From Kibdelosporangium banguiense (GTDB taxonomy: Bacteria; Actinomycetota; Actinomycetes; Mycobacteriales; Pseudonocardiaceae), in assembly GCF_017876405.1 (NCBI RefSeq), contig NZ_JAGINW010000001.1, positions 2,369,203-2,433,202 on the forward strand: DNA of 64,000 bases, written 5' to 3'. Every line of letters starts with the position of its first letter. Within the stretch, counting starts at the first letter, position 1. Below, in pieces: positions 53,862 through 61,970 of the stretch. A program made the translations under genes and the position numbers. Below the pieces are notes generated by a model. The model was not told the DNA's origin and did no database searches. It saw only the letters and a program-made list of their open reading frames with translations.

Positions 53862-53924
53862 ACCGAGAGGTTTACGCACGGTTCTGTGAGCGGCGGCGGG
53901 TGAAACTCCCGCCGTCGACTCGAC
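53851..53924 (+). ncRNA. group II intron domains V and VI
   Basis: Domain V 53851-53884: GAGCCGT...ACGGTTC with AGC catalytic triad region and a GAGA-type loop. Domain VI 53891-53917: CGGCGGCGGG / CCCGCCGTCG. Then ACTCGAC to the 3' splice site. Confidence 0.88.
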
Positions 53925-53960
53925 CGCCCCCCGGGTTGGGGTGGGGGATGCTCTCCTATA
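53925..53960 (+). repeat. repeat element copy C, 3' part (intron 3' exon)
   Basis: CGCCCCCCGGG with a second arm GGGGG at 53943-53947: the hairpin of copies A and B resumed after the intron. Confidence 0.75.
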
Positions 53961-54009
53961 GGAGGGGCGCGCAGGCGTAGTCGAGTGGCGGCGTTCGAGG
54001 TTTGTGACC

Positions 54010-54657
54010 TCAGTGTTCTGCGGGGGTCCAGACGTTGCCTTCGACCAGGTCGCCGAAGCCCATCCAGACTAGGTTCATCAGCCAGGAGGCTACGGCGCGG
54101 GTGGGGACTGCTGGGTGGTCGAGCCACCAGTCGGCGAGGGATTCGCTGGCGCCTACCAGGGCTGCGGCCATGGCTTCGGTGCTTTTCTGGGTGTGTTCGT
54201 CCATGCCGCGTTTTGTTGCGGTGCGGACCAGGAGGGCGTCGACCAGGTTTATGGCGCGGGAGCGCATGGCGAGCAGTTCTTCGCTGAAGGGGCCGCCCTG
54301 GGAGATTGCCTGGCGGTGCAGGACGCGCCAGCTTTGCTTGTTCGAGCCGACGAATTCGAAGAATGAGCGCAGGCCCATCCAGAGTTGCATGTCGGGAGGT
54401 GCATCGGCGTCTATTCCGCTGACTATGGCTTCCATCAGCAGGTTTGCCTCGCGCTGGATGCAGGCCGCGAACAGGTCCTCTTTGGAGCCGAGGTAGGCGT
54501 AGATCATTGGCTTGGACACGCCTGCGACCTCGGAGATCTCGTCCATGGACGCGTTGTGGTAGCCGTGTTCGGAGAACACGCGCACGGCTGCGTCCAGAAT
54601 CTGCTTCTCGCGGACTTCGCGTGGCAGGCGTTTGACCCGACGGTCCTCGACGCTCAC
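54010..54657 (-). CDS. TetR-family regulator (Rv0238-like)
   Basis: 215 residues. HTH at about 20-65 (ILDAAVRVFSEHGYHNASMDEISEVAGVSKPMIYAYLGSKEDLF). Helical ligand domain with a Trp-rich pocket (SWRVLHRQ, ADWWLDHP). GTG 54657 is chosen for GGAGG 5 nt upstream; the longer frame to 54741 crosses the operator. Divergent from two SCP2-like genes. Rv0238, a TetR, is close to the htdX-fabG4-fadA2 locus in Mtb. The shared palindrome suggests that this TetR controls that locus here (inference). Confidence 0.9.
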   Translation of the reverse strand: MSVEDRRVKRLPREVREKQILDAAVRVFSEHGYHNASMDEISEVAGVSKPMIYAYLGSKEDLFAACIQREANLLMEAIVSGIDADAPPDMQLWMGLRSFFEFVGSNKQSWRVLHRQAISQGGPFSEELLAMRSRAINLVDALLVRTATKRGMDEHTQKSTEAMAAALVGASESLADWWLDHPAVPTRAVASWLMNLVWMGFGDLVEGNVWTPAEH

Positions 54658-54714
54658 GGCACCCTCCAGGTCCAGGCCTTTGAGGTTGTCATGGTACCTA
54701 CCGATACGTATTCT

Positions 54715-54726
54715 TACTCGTGAGTA
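54715..54726. promoter_or_regulatory. TetR operator between tetR and SCP2-like genes
   Basis: TACTC-gt-GAGTA, perfect 12-bp palindrome within TTACTCGTGAGTAG, 18 nt before the SCP2-like start and 58 nt before the TetR start. Similar to the site at 49674-49687. Confidence 0.65.
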
Positions 54727-54743
54727 GGTAAGAGGAGGCACTT

Positions 54744-55385
54744 ATGCCCGACCTCAGTGTCGAGGCCATCGGCAAACTCAGCCCGAGTGAGCTGGTGCTG
54801 CTCATCGACCGGCTCGAGCCGGCCGATGACGGCCTCGCCGACGTCGACATCGACGCGATCGCGAAAATGATCGACCCGGACAAGCTCAAGGGTGACGAAT
54901 TCGTCCGGCTCATCAGCGGTCTGCAGCGGCTGTCCGCCGCGAGCATCGACCTCAGCAGGATGGGGCCGCAGACCTTCGCGCGGCCGATCGCGAACGCAGG
55001 CAAGGGCCAGTTGGAGGACGTGCTCGACCGGCCTGAGCTGCGCAACCTTATCCTCAGTGAGATCTTCCGGCGGATGCAGCTGCATCTTCGCCAGGACCGC
55101 GCCCGCGATGTCGACGCGGTGGTGCACTGGCGGTTCTCCAACGGCACAGGCGAAGACGGTTACGACCGCTACGAGACGGTGATCTCCAACGGCACCTGCA
55201 CGGTCAACCGGGAGATGTCCGCGCCGAGCCGGGTCACGATCACCATGCCGCCGAACGAGTTCGTCCGGCTGATCACTTCGAACGCCTCCGCGCCGGTGCT
55301 GTTCATGACCGGCAAGCTGAAGCTGCGCGGCGACCTCGCGTTCGCGGCCGGTCTGCTGACCCTGTTCGACCTGCCGAAGCCTTGA
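54744..55385 (+). CDS. SCP2-type sterol/lipid-binding protein, copy 1
   Basis: 213 residues. Two parts: an N-terminal helical repeat (IGKLSPSELVLLIDRLEP, DKLKGDEFVRLISGLQRL) and a C-terminal SCP2 domain (VVHWRFSNGTGEDGYDRYETVI, VTITMPPNEFVRLI, VLFMTGKLKLRGDLAFAAGLLTLFDLP). SCP2 domains hold lipids or acyl-CoA in a tunnel, which suits a fatty-acyl or steroid pathway. GAGGAGG 5 nt before ATG. The stop overlaps copy 2 by 4 nt. Confidence 0.8.
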   Translation: MPDLSVEAIGKLSPSELVLLIDRLEPADDGLADVDIDAIAKMIDPDKLKGDEFVRLISGLQRLSAASIDLSRMGPQTFARPIANAGKGQLEDVLDRPELRNLILSEIFRRMQLHLRQDRARDVDAVVHWRFSNGTGEDGYDRYETVISNGTCTVNREMSAPSRVTITMPPNEFVRLITSNASAPVLFMTGKLKLRGDLAFAAGLLTLFDLPKP

Positions 55386-55975
55386 GGCGCTGGAACCGGT
55401 TGCCCGCCGCGCCTGGACCGGGCGTGTTCGATGCGTTCGCTCGGTCGATTGACGTGCGCAAACTCGATGAGACGCAGTTCGTGCGGCTGATCGAGACCAT
55501 ACACATGCTCGGTACGGCGGGTACCGGGATCGAGCTGTCCGCGTTGAGCACCGAGACGTTCGTGCAGATCATCGAGCAAGCGTCGATTGCGCAACTCGAC
55601 GCTCTGATGGAACACCACGAGCTGCGTACGGTCGTGTTGACGGAGATCTTCGCGAGAATGACAGCGCACGTTCGGGCGGACGCACCGGACGCGGTTGTGC
55701 ACTGGCGATTCACCGGCGGTTACGAGGAAGGCGGCTTCTCGCGGTACCAGACGGTCATCGCGGGCGGTCGCTGCACGTCAGGCATGGTGCAAGACCGGGA
55801 TCCGCGCGCCACGGTGACCATCACGCCCTCGGACTTCCTCAAAGTCACGACCGGCAACGCCTCGGCGCCGCTGTTGTTCATCCGCGGTCGCGTGAAAGTG
55901 AAGGGTGACATTCCGTTCGTCGCAGGTCTGGTCAACCACTTCGACCTGCCGTCAGCGCCTCCTGGAGAACAGTGA
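55382..55975 (+). CDS. SCP2-type sterol/lipid-binding protein, copy 2
   Basis: 197 residues, paralogue of copy 1: a helical part (IDVRKLDETQFVRLIETIH) and SCP2 part (VVHWRFTGGYEEGGFSRYQTVI, VTITPSDFLKVTTGNASAPLLFIRGRVKVKGDI). TTG 55382 overlaps the previous stop (TTGA), an indication of coupled translation. The pair may form a heterodimer. The 3' end overlaps the convergent MocR gene by 44 bp. Confidence 0.78.
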   Translation: MRRWNRLPAAPGPGVFDAFARSIDVRKLDETQFVRLIETIHMLGTAGTGIELSALSTETFVQIIEQASIAQLDALMEHHELRTVVLTEIFARMTAHVRADAPDAVVHWRFTGGYEEGGFSRYQTVIAGGRCTSGMVQDRDPRATVTITPSDFLKVTTGNASAPLLFIRGRVKVKGDIPFVAGLVNHFDLPSAPPGEQ

Positions 55976-57293
55976 TCGCTGCGGGCAACGAGCCGTCGGC
56001 AACGTTGCCGTACCCGAGCACAAGCGCGGGATCGCCAGGGGCGCTGCGATAGGAATCCAGGCTCACCAGCCGCAAGCCGTTCGCCGCAGCGTGCTGGACA
56101 ACCGAAGTCGCGTCAGAATCCAAGTGCAGCAACAGATGTAGCCCAGCTGCCGCGCCGGAAACGTTCTCCAGTGCGGAAACCATGGTATCTCGCCGGTTTC
56201 GGTACCGCAGCCGGGCCGCACGCAGGTATCGGTCGTAGGAGCCCTGCTCGATGAAAGCCGCCAACGCCAACTGATCCAGCACGGGCGGCGCCGACGCCGT
56301 GGGGTTCGCTTCCGTGACCGCAAGCGTCCATTGGGGCGGAACGACACACCAACCGATCCCGAGTGCCGGACTCAGCGTCTTGCTGACCGAGCCGAGCAGC
56401 ACCACCCGCCGTGGATCCATTCCCTGCACAGTCCCCACGGGACGGCGGTCGTAACGGAACTCGGCGTCGTAGTCGTCCTCCAGGATCAGGCCGTCGACAG
56501 CACGTGCCCACGCGAGCAACGCGGCCCGCCGTGCCGGAGTCAGCACAACCCCCGAAGGAAATTGGTGTGCGGGCGTGACGATCACCGCGCGAACGCCGTC
56601 CGGGATCTGGTCAACACACAGGCCTTCGGCATCGACAGGAACCGAAACGACCGTCAGTCCTGCGGTCGTTGCCGCCTGCCGGACGCGTGGCCAGCCCGGT
56701 TCCTCCATCACGACCCGCGTGATCCCGGCCGCGTGCAGCGCCCGGCCCACGAGCGTGACCCCGCTGGTGACGCCCGAACAGATCAGCACATCCTCGGTGA
56801 CCGCACCCCGGCATCGGCGCAGATATTCAGCCAGTACCGCACGCAGCCTCGGGTGTCCGCCGGGAACCGGCACGCCGAGGTCGGTGTGCGGGACCGAGGA
56901 CAGCACTTCGCGCAGTGCGTCCGCCCAGCGCCGACGCGGAAAAGCACGAAGATCCGGAAGACCGGGCGCCAAGTCGTAACGCGGCGGGCTCGGACTTGGC
57001 CGAGGTGGCACGGAACGATCCAACACACCCGACCAACTCACGCGAGTGGCCGAGCCTGTGCGCGCGACGAGATACCCCTCGGCCACCAGTTGCGCGTACG
57101 CCTGCGTGACCACCCAACGCGAGCAACTCAGGTCGTCGGCGAGTTTGCGGCTTGGTGGCAACGCGGCGCCTTGACCGAGCACGCCATCACGGATCGCCTT
57201 GCGTAAGGCGCGTGCGAGCTGTTCGTGCCGTGCGCCCCGGCCGGAAACATCCAGGAGGACGTCCCAGCCCAAATTGGTCTGTGATCTGGCCAC
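55932..57293 (-). CDS. MocR/PdxR-type regulator (GntR winged helix fused to aminotransferase fold)
   Basis: 453 residues. GntR HTH at about 20-85 (LPPSRKLADDLSCSRWVVTQAYAQLVAEGYL). Type I aminotransferase domain with the PLP lysine in GSVSKTLSPALG (Lys305) and EDDYDAEFRYD. Such proteins sense PLP or amino acids and often regulate a divergent gene, here the aldo/keto reductase. GTG 57293 has no ribosome site. A perfect palindrome lies between the two starts. Confidence 0.9.
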   Translation of the reverse strand: MARSQTNLGWDVLLDVSGRGARHEQLARALRKAIRDGVLGQGAALPPSRKLADDLSCSRWVVTQAYAQLVAEGYLVARTGSATRVSWSGVLDRSVPPRPSPSPPRYDLAPGLPDLRAFPRRRWADALREVLSSVPHTDLGVPVPGGHPRLRAVLAEYLRRCRGAVTEDVLICSGVTSGVTLVGRALHAAGITRVVMEEPGWPRVRQAATTAGLTVVSVPVDAEGLCVDQIPDGVRAVIVTPAHQFPSGVVLTPARRAALLAWARAVDGLILEDDYDAEFRYDRRPVGTVQGMDPRRVVLLGSVSKTLSPALGIGWCVVPPQWTLAVTEANPTASAPPVLDQLALAAFIEQGSYDRYLRAARLRYRNRRDTMVSALENVSGAAAGLHLLLHLDSDATSVVQHAAANGLRLVSLDSYRSAPGDPALVLGYGNVADGSLPAAITVLQEALTAGRSG

Positions 57294-57313
57294 ATCAATG
57301 GACCATACTGCCG

Positions 57314-57325
57314 GACCGATCGGTC
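57314..57325. promoter_or_regulatory. palindrome between the MocR and aldo/keto reductase genes
   Basis: GACCGATCGGTC, perfect 12-bp palindrome, with another GGACC 14 nt away. Located 15 nt before the reductase start and 21 nt before the MocR start; candidate MocR binding site or promoter block. Confidence 0.5.
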
Positions 57326-57339
57326 ATAGCGTGATTCTC

Positions 57340-58299
57340 ATGAAGAGAGTCGAACTCGGGCGCACTGGCCAGACGGTCAGCCAGATCTCGCTTGGCTGCA
57401 TGCTCATGGGCACTTCCACCGACGAGCAGACCTCCGAGCGGATTCTGAACTCCTACCTGGAAGCCGGTGGCGACTTCCTGGACACCGCCGACTGCTACGC
57501 GTGGTGGACCTCGCCGGAGTCCACCGGCGGCGAGAGCGAGAAACTCCTCGGCAGGCTGCTGAAAGGCAAACGGGACAAGGTTTTCCTGGCCACCAAGGTC
57601 TCGGCTCTGCTCACCGACTATGCGGCCGCTCACGCGAGCGGCAAAGGTGAACCGTATTACGAAGGTGCCAGCGCGAAGGTCATCCGCCGCGGCATCGACG
57701 CGAGCCTGCGGAGGCTGGACACCGATCACATCGACCTCTACTACATCCATGTCGACGACATGGTCACGCCGTTGGAGGAGACGCTCGAAGCGCTCGACGA
57801 GATCGTGCGCGCGGGCAAGGTCCGGTACATCGGCTGGAGCAACGTCTGGACCTGGCGGCTGGAACGCATCCACGCGCTGACGCGGCAAAACGGCTGGAGG
57901 TCCGCGCCGGTCGCCGTGCAGCAACAGCACTCCTATCTCCGGCCGGTCGCGGGAACGCGAAACGTCGCAGGCCAGGACATGCTCGACTATCTGGCTGCCA
58001 CCGACGACATCTCACTGGCCGCGTACTCGCCGATCCTGGGCGGCGTCTACGAAGGCCGCGTCGACAAACCGATCTGGAAGCAGTACGCCGGACCGGACGC
58101 CGAAATCCGGCTCGCCGGTCTCGAAACAGTCGCGGTGGAACTGGGCGTGACCAAGAGCCAGGTCGTGCTTGCGTGGTTGCAGCAGTCAGAACGGACGATC
58201 CCGATCATCGGCCCGCGGACGTGGGAACACTACGAGGACTACGTCCCGGCGTTCGACCTGAAACTTGAACCGCACCATGTGAAATTGCTAGGTCAGTAG
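57340..58299 (+). CDS. aldo/keto reductase
   Basis: 319 residues. Catalytic tetrad Asp48, Tyr53 (DTADCYAWW), Lys86 (ATKVS) and His in DLYYIHVDD; NADPH-binding C-terminal IPIIGPRTWEH. AKR11/12-like. ATG 57340 without a clear ribosome site; GTG 57331 is possible. Divergent from the MocR gene; may act on pyridoxal or an aldehyde (inference). The 3' end overlaps the AraC gene by 7 bp. Confidence 0.88.
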   Translation: MKRVELGRTGQTVSQISLGCMLMGTSTDEQTSERILNSYLEAGGDFLDTADCYAWWTSPESTGGESEKLLGRLLKGKRDKVFLATKVSALLTDYAAAHASGKGEPYYEGASAKVIRRGIDASLRRLDTDHIDLYYIHVDDMVTPLEETLEALDEIVRAGKVRYIGWSNVWTWRLERIHALTRQNGWRSAPVAVQQQHSYLRPVAGTRNVAGQDMLDYLAATDDISLAAYSPILGGVYEGRVDKPIWKQYAGPDAEIRLAGLETVAVELGVTKSQVVLAWLQQSERTIPIIGPRTWEHYEDYVPAFDLKLEPHHVKLLGQ

Positions 58300-59027
58300 C
58301 GCTCGGCGTATCGGCTGGGGGTTTCGCCGAACATTCCCGTGAAGTCGCGGGTGAAGTGGGCCTGGTCGGCGTATCCGAGATCGGCGGCCAGGCCCGCCCA
58401 GTCGATTGTCGCGCCCTTGGCCATTCGCTCGGTCACCTCGTGCAGCCGGTACCGGCGGATCACCCACTTCGGCCCGACCCCGACATGCTCGGCGAACAGC
58501 CGCTGCAATTGGCGGACAGTCGTCTCGAACTCCTTTGCCAGAACGTCGACCCGCACGATCTCCGGCGCCGCAGCGATTCGCTCCACAATCCGCGCCGACA
58601 GTTCCGCCTTGGGATCGGGCTCGGGCAGATTGGCTCGCAGGAACTCCTCGACCACTGGTATCTCATGACGCGATGGCAAATCCCGGAACACCTCTGCTGC
58701 GGGAATCACCTGGTCGGTGATGGAGGTGACCGGTCGTCGCAGAAACGGCCGGAAACACCCGGGCCGGAAGGCGATCCCGAACACGCTCGCCCGGCCGTCG
58801 AGCACCTGGAACACATGCCCACTGGACACGCCGTTCAGGTTCGCCGAGCCGCCCTGGAAGGTCAGGTGCACATTGGGATACGGCACGATCAACTGCCGGT
58901 ACGGCTCGTCGTAGTCCCACTCGACCATCCAGTACCTGGCCACGTACGGCGCGAGGTCTTCGGCAGGCGCGGCGAACTCGTGGCTCTGGAACTTCCGCCA
59001 GGCCAGTTCGCGCGGATCCCTGCTCAT
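58293..59027 (-). CDS. AraC-family regulator (DUF6597 sensor domain)
   Basis: 244 residues. N-terminal cupin-like DUF6597 domain (APAEDLAPYVARYWMVEW, VFGIAFRPGCFRPFL) and C-terminal AraC HTH (QLQRLFAEHVGVGPKWVIRRYRLHEV, DLGYADQAHFTRDFTGMFGETPSRYAERY). AAAGG upstream of ATG 59027. Divergent from the DinB-like gene 52 nt away, which it probably regulates. Confidence 0.9.
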   Translation of the reverse strand: MSRDPRELAWRKFQSHEFAAPAEDLAPYVARYWMVEWDYDEPYRQLIVPYPNVHLTFQGGSANLNGVSSGHVFQVLDGRASVFGIAFRPGCFRPFLRRPVTSITDQVIPAAEVFRDLPSRHEIPVVEEFLRANLPEPDPKAELSARIVERIAAAPEIVRVDVLAKEFETTVRQLQRLFAEHVGVGPKWVIRRYRLHEVTERMAKGATIDWAGLAADLGYADQAHFTRDFTGMFGETPSRYAERY

Positions 59028-59078
59028 CGGTCGCCTTTGTTCAATACGCCGCGGTCGGGACATTTTAGGGTGGGGCCC

Positions 59079-59648
59079 ATGTCTGGAGACCAGTTGATCA
59101 AGCACGCGACCGCGCCCGTCATCGATGTGGTCCGTGGCATCACGCCCGATCAGCTCGGCGCGGCGACGCCATGCGCGCAGTTCGACGTCCGCAAGCTGCT
59201 CAACCACCTGCTGTACTGGGGACCTTCGCTGGAAGGCGCCGCGCGCAAGGAGTCGGTGCCGCCGCCGACCGTCCCGGAGTCCGAAGTGGATCTTCCGGCC
59301 GACTGGCAGCCGAAGCTGGTCGCGCACCTGGAGACGCTCACCGCGTCCTGGAGCGACCCGGCCGCGTGGGAAGGCACCACGCACATGGGCGGCCCGACCG
59401 AGATGCCCGCCGCGCTGGTCGGCGGCATGGTCGTCGGTGAGGTCATCGTGCACGCCACTGACCTGGCGCGGGCCACCGGCCAGAATCCTGAGTGGGACGA
59501 CGAAGTCCTGGCCTACGTGTACAAAGACGTCGAAGCCGGCGCCCAGCAAGGGCGCGACATGGGCGTCTACGGGCCAGAAGTACCTGTGCCCGCAGACGCC
59601 CCGCTGCTCGACCGGATCCTCGGCCTGACCGGCCGGGAGCCGCGCTAG
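59079..59648 (+). CDS. TIGR03086-family metal-binding protein (DinB/mycothiol fold)
   Basis: 189 residues. Four-helix DinB/MDMPI fold with the ligands in LLNHLLYW and EVIVHATDLARATGQ. Related proteins are mycothiol-dependent enzymes or transferases. GGTGGGG just before ATG 59079. The 3' end touches the convergent E2 gene by 4 bp. Substrate unknown. Confidence 0.8.
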   Translation: MSGDQLIKHATAPVIDVVRGITPDQLGAATPCAQFDVRKLLNHLLYWGPSLEGAARKESVPPPTVPESEVDLPADWQPKLVAHLETLTASWSDPAAWEGTTHMGGPTEMPAALVGGMVVGEVIVHATDLARATGQNPEWDDEVLAYVYKDVEAGAQQGRDMGVYGPEVPVPADAPLLDRILGLTGREPR

Positions 59649-60937
59649 TACGTGATCGCGATGCTGGGATCGGCGAGCAGGGCACCGACGTCCGCGAGGA
59701 ATTCGGAGCCTTGCTGGCCGTCGATCACCCGGTGGTCGAAACTCAGCGACAGCTGGCAGATCTTGCGCGGCACGACCTGACCGTCGACCACCCACGGCAT
59801 GTCACGGATCGTTCCGAGCGCCAGGATCGCCGACTCGCCCGGGTTGATGATCGGTGTCCCGGTGTCCACACCGAACACACCGATGTTGGTGATCGTGAAC
59901 GTCCCGTTGGCCATTTCGGCCGGGGTGGTCTTGCCGTCCCGGGCCTTGGCGGTCAGCGCTTCCAAGGCCTGGGCCAGCTCACGCAGTGACATCTGGTCGG
60001 CGTCGTGCACCTTGGGGACGACCAGGCCACGCGGGGTGGCCGCGGCGATCCCAAGGTGCACATAGGACTTGTAGACGATCTCTTCGCCGTCCCACACCGC
60101 GTTGATGTCCGGCGTACGACGCATGGCCAGCAGCACTGCCTTTGCCGCGAAGGTCAACGGCGTCAGCTTCACGTCCCGGAACTGCGGGTGGTTCTTCAGT
60201 TTCGCGCGTAGTTCCATCATCGGCGTGACGTCGATGGTCATGAACTCGGTGACGTGCGGCGCGGTGAAAGCACTTTCCACCATCGCCTTGGCTGTGGCCT
60301 TACGGACACCGCGGACCTGTACCCGGCGTTCACGCTCACCAGATGTGACAACGGGAGTGACCGGTTCGGCCGCCCGCTGGACGTCGTCACGCGTGATGAC
60401 CTGGCCTTCGGTCGCCAGCGCACGCAGATCCACGCCGAGTTCCTTGGCCAGCTTGCGGACCGGCGGCTTCGCCAACGGCACGTAGCCGCCGGCGACCGCG
60501 ACGGGTTCAGGCTCGGGTGCCGGAGCGACCACGACCGGCGCCGGTGCGGGCGTGGAACCCTTGCGGGCACGGCGTTTTGCCGCACCGGTCTTCGGGCCGT
60601 AGCCGACCAGGCTCTGGATCCGGCCGTCCGCGCTCTCCTCGCCGATCTTCGTACCGCCGCCGTTGTCCGAGGACGGCTTCTCCACGCCGTCCGGGTCGAC
60701 GTCGAACACGATGATCGGTGTGCCGACCGCGACCGTCTGGCCCGGCTCGGCGAGCAGTTCGGTGACCACGCCCTCGTACGGCGCGGGCAGTTCGACCGCG
60801 GCCTTGGAGGTCTCGATCTCCACGAAGATGTCGTTGACCTTGACCTTCGAGCCCACCTGCACGTGCCAGGTCAGGATCTCGGCCTCGACCAGGCCTTCGC
60901 CCACGTCGGGCAACGGGAAGTGCTTGTAGTCAGGCAC
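59645..60937 (-). CDS. bkdC: dihydrolipoamide acyltransferase E2 (2-oxoacid dehydrogenase)
   Basis: 430 residues. Lipoyl domain 1-78 with lipoylated Lys45 (ETSKA), a linker, peripheral-subunit-binding domain (VRKLAKELGVDLRALA), and the catalytic domain ending FDHRVIDGQQG with the active-site His. Third gene of the operon; starts 3 nt after the E1-beta stop. Equivalent to Rv2495c. Subunit type (branched-chain or pyruvate) is not certain from sequence. Confidence 0.92.
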   Translation of the reverse strand: MPDYKHFPLPDVGEGLVEAEILTWHVQVGSKVKVNDIFVEIETSKAAVELPAPYEGVVTELLAEPGQTVAVGTPIIVFDVDPDGVEKPSSDNGGGTKIGEESADGRIQSLVGYGPKTGAAKRRARKGSTPAPAPVVVAPAPEPEPVAVAGGYVPLAKPPVRKLAKELGVDLRALATEGQVITRDDVQRAAEPVTPVVTSGERERRVQVRGVRKATAKAMVESAFTAPHVTEFMTIDVTPMMELRAKLKNHPQFRDVKLTPLTFAAKAVLLAMRRTPDINAVWDGEEIVYKSYVHLGIAAATPRGLVVPKVHDADQMSLRELAQALEALTAKARDGKTTPAEMANGTFTITNIGVFGVDTGTPIINPGESAILALGTIRDMPWVVDGQVVPRKICQLSLSFDHRVIDGQQGSEFLADVGALLADPSIAITY

Positions 60938-60940
60938 GGT

Positions 60941-61969
60941 TCACCACGCCAGCGATCGGTCGACGGCGTCGAGCACGCGATCGAGGTCGGGGAGGTACTC
61001 CTCCTCCACCTTCGACGGCGGGTAGGGCGTGTCGAACCCGGTCACCTTCAGCACCGGGGCCTCCAGCGAGTAGAAGCACTCCTGCTGCACCCGGCTGGCG
61101 ATCTCGGACGCGATCGACACCTCACCAGGCGCTTCGCTGGCGACGACCAGGTGCCCGGTGCGGCGTACCGACTCGAACACCGGCTCGAGGTCCAGCGGCG
61201 ACAACGTCCGCAGGTCGATTACCTCAAGGTCAAGACCGTCCTCGGCGGCCGCGTTCGCCGCGTCCAGGCAGGTCTTCACCAACGGGCCGTACGACGCGAG
61301 CGTCGCAGCCGTTCCCGTGCGCAAGACGCGTGACTTGAACAACGGGTACGGCGTCGCCTCGGTGTCGATCTGGTCTTTCTCGTGGTAGCGCCGCTTCGGC
61401 TCGAAGAACAGCACCGGGTCGTCGCAGTCGATCGCCTGCTGGATCATCCAGTACGCGTCCACCGGGTTCGAGCAGGAGACGACCTTGATCCCAGGCATGT
61501 GCGCGAAGTACGACTCGGGCGACTCGGAGTGGTGCTCCACCGCGCCCACGCCGCCGCCGAACGGCACCCGGATCACGATGGGCACCTTGGTCTTGCCCTG
61601 GGTCCGGTAGTGCAACTTGGCGACCTGGCTGGAGATCTGGTCGAACGCCGGGAAGATGAAACCCTCGAACTGGATCTCGCAGACCGGCCGGAAACCGCGG
61701 ATCGCCAGACCCACGGCCGTGCCGACGATGCCCGACTCGGCCAGCGGGGTGTCGAGCACCCGGTGCTCGCCGAAGTCCTTCTGCAGGCCGTCGGTGATCC
61801 GGTAGACGCCGCCCATCTTGCCGACGTCCTCACCCATGACGATCACCTTGGGGTCGCGCTCCATGGCCGCGCGCAGGCCGTTGTTGATCGCCTTGCCCAT
61901 GGTCTGCTTGACAGCAGTCGCGGGTGCAGTGTCCTTGTCAGAAGTCTTGTCCATCACTGGTGCCGCCAT
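60941..61969 (-). CDS. bkdB: 2-oxoacid dehydrogenase E1 beta subunit
   Basis: 342 residues. Transketolase-type beta subunit: MGEDVGKMGGVYRITDGL, DTPLAESGIVGTAVGLA, EIQFEGFIFPAFDQI, RVPFGGGVGAVEHHSESPE. Forms the alpha2beta2 E1 with the upstream product. ATG 61969 is 1 nt after the alpha stop and has GAGGGAGG within the alpha end. Equivalent to Rv2496c. Confidence 0.94.
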   Translation of the reverse strand: MAAPVMDKTSDKDTAPATAVKQTMGKAINNGLRAAMERDPKVIVMGEDVGKMGGVYRITDGLQKDFGEHRVLDTPLAESGIVGTAVGLAIRGFRPVCEIQFEGFIFPAFDQISSQVAKLHYRTQGKTKVPIVIRVPFGGGVGAVEHHSESPESYFAHMPGIKVVSCSNPVDAYWMIQQAIDCDDPVLFFEPKRRYHEKDQIDTEATPYPLFKSRVLRTGTAATLASYGPLVKTCLDAANAAAEDGLDLEVIDLRTLSPLDLEPVFESVRRTGHLVVASEAPGEVSIASEIASRVQQECFYSLEAPVLKVTGFDTPYPPSKVEEEYLPDLDRVLDAVDRSLAW

Positions 61970-61970
61970 T

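Larger units (their letters stand above)
51999..53924 (+). mobile_element. complete group II intron (1926 nt)
   Basis: Starts GTGTGCTACG (GUGYG consensus) after exon CAGGGA and ends CGAC before CGCCCCCC. The intron word TCCCTG (52257-52262) is fully complementary to CAGGGA and is a good EBS1/IBS1 pair. Domain V is the 34-nt hairpin 53851-53884; domain VI is a 10-bp stem 53891-53917 with a candidate branch A at 53918, 7 nt before the end. The maturase lies at 52602-53861. Boundaries match the empty sequence at 17343/17344 (minus strand). Confidence 0.88.

Noticed and set aside
53925..53960. Class C intron insertion next to a terminator
   Set aside because: Class C introns insert downstream of terminator hairpins; here the hairpin lies in the 3' exon and IBS1/EBS1 pairing is present, so class C is unlikely.
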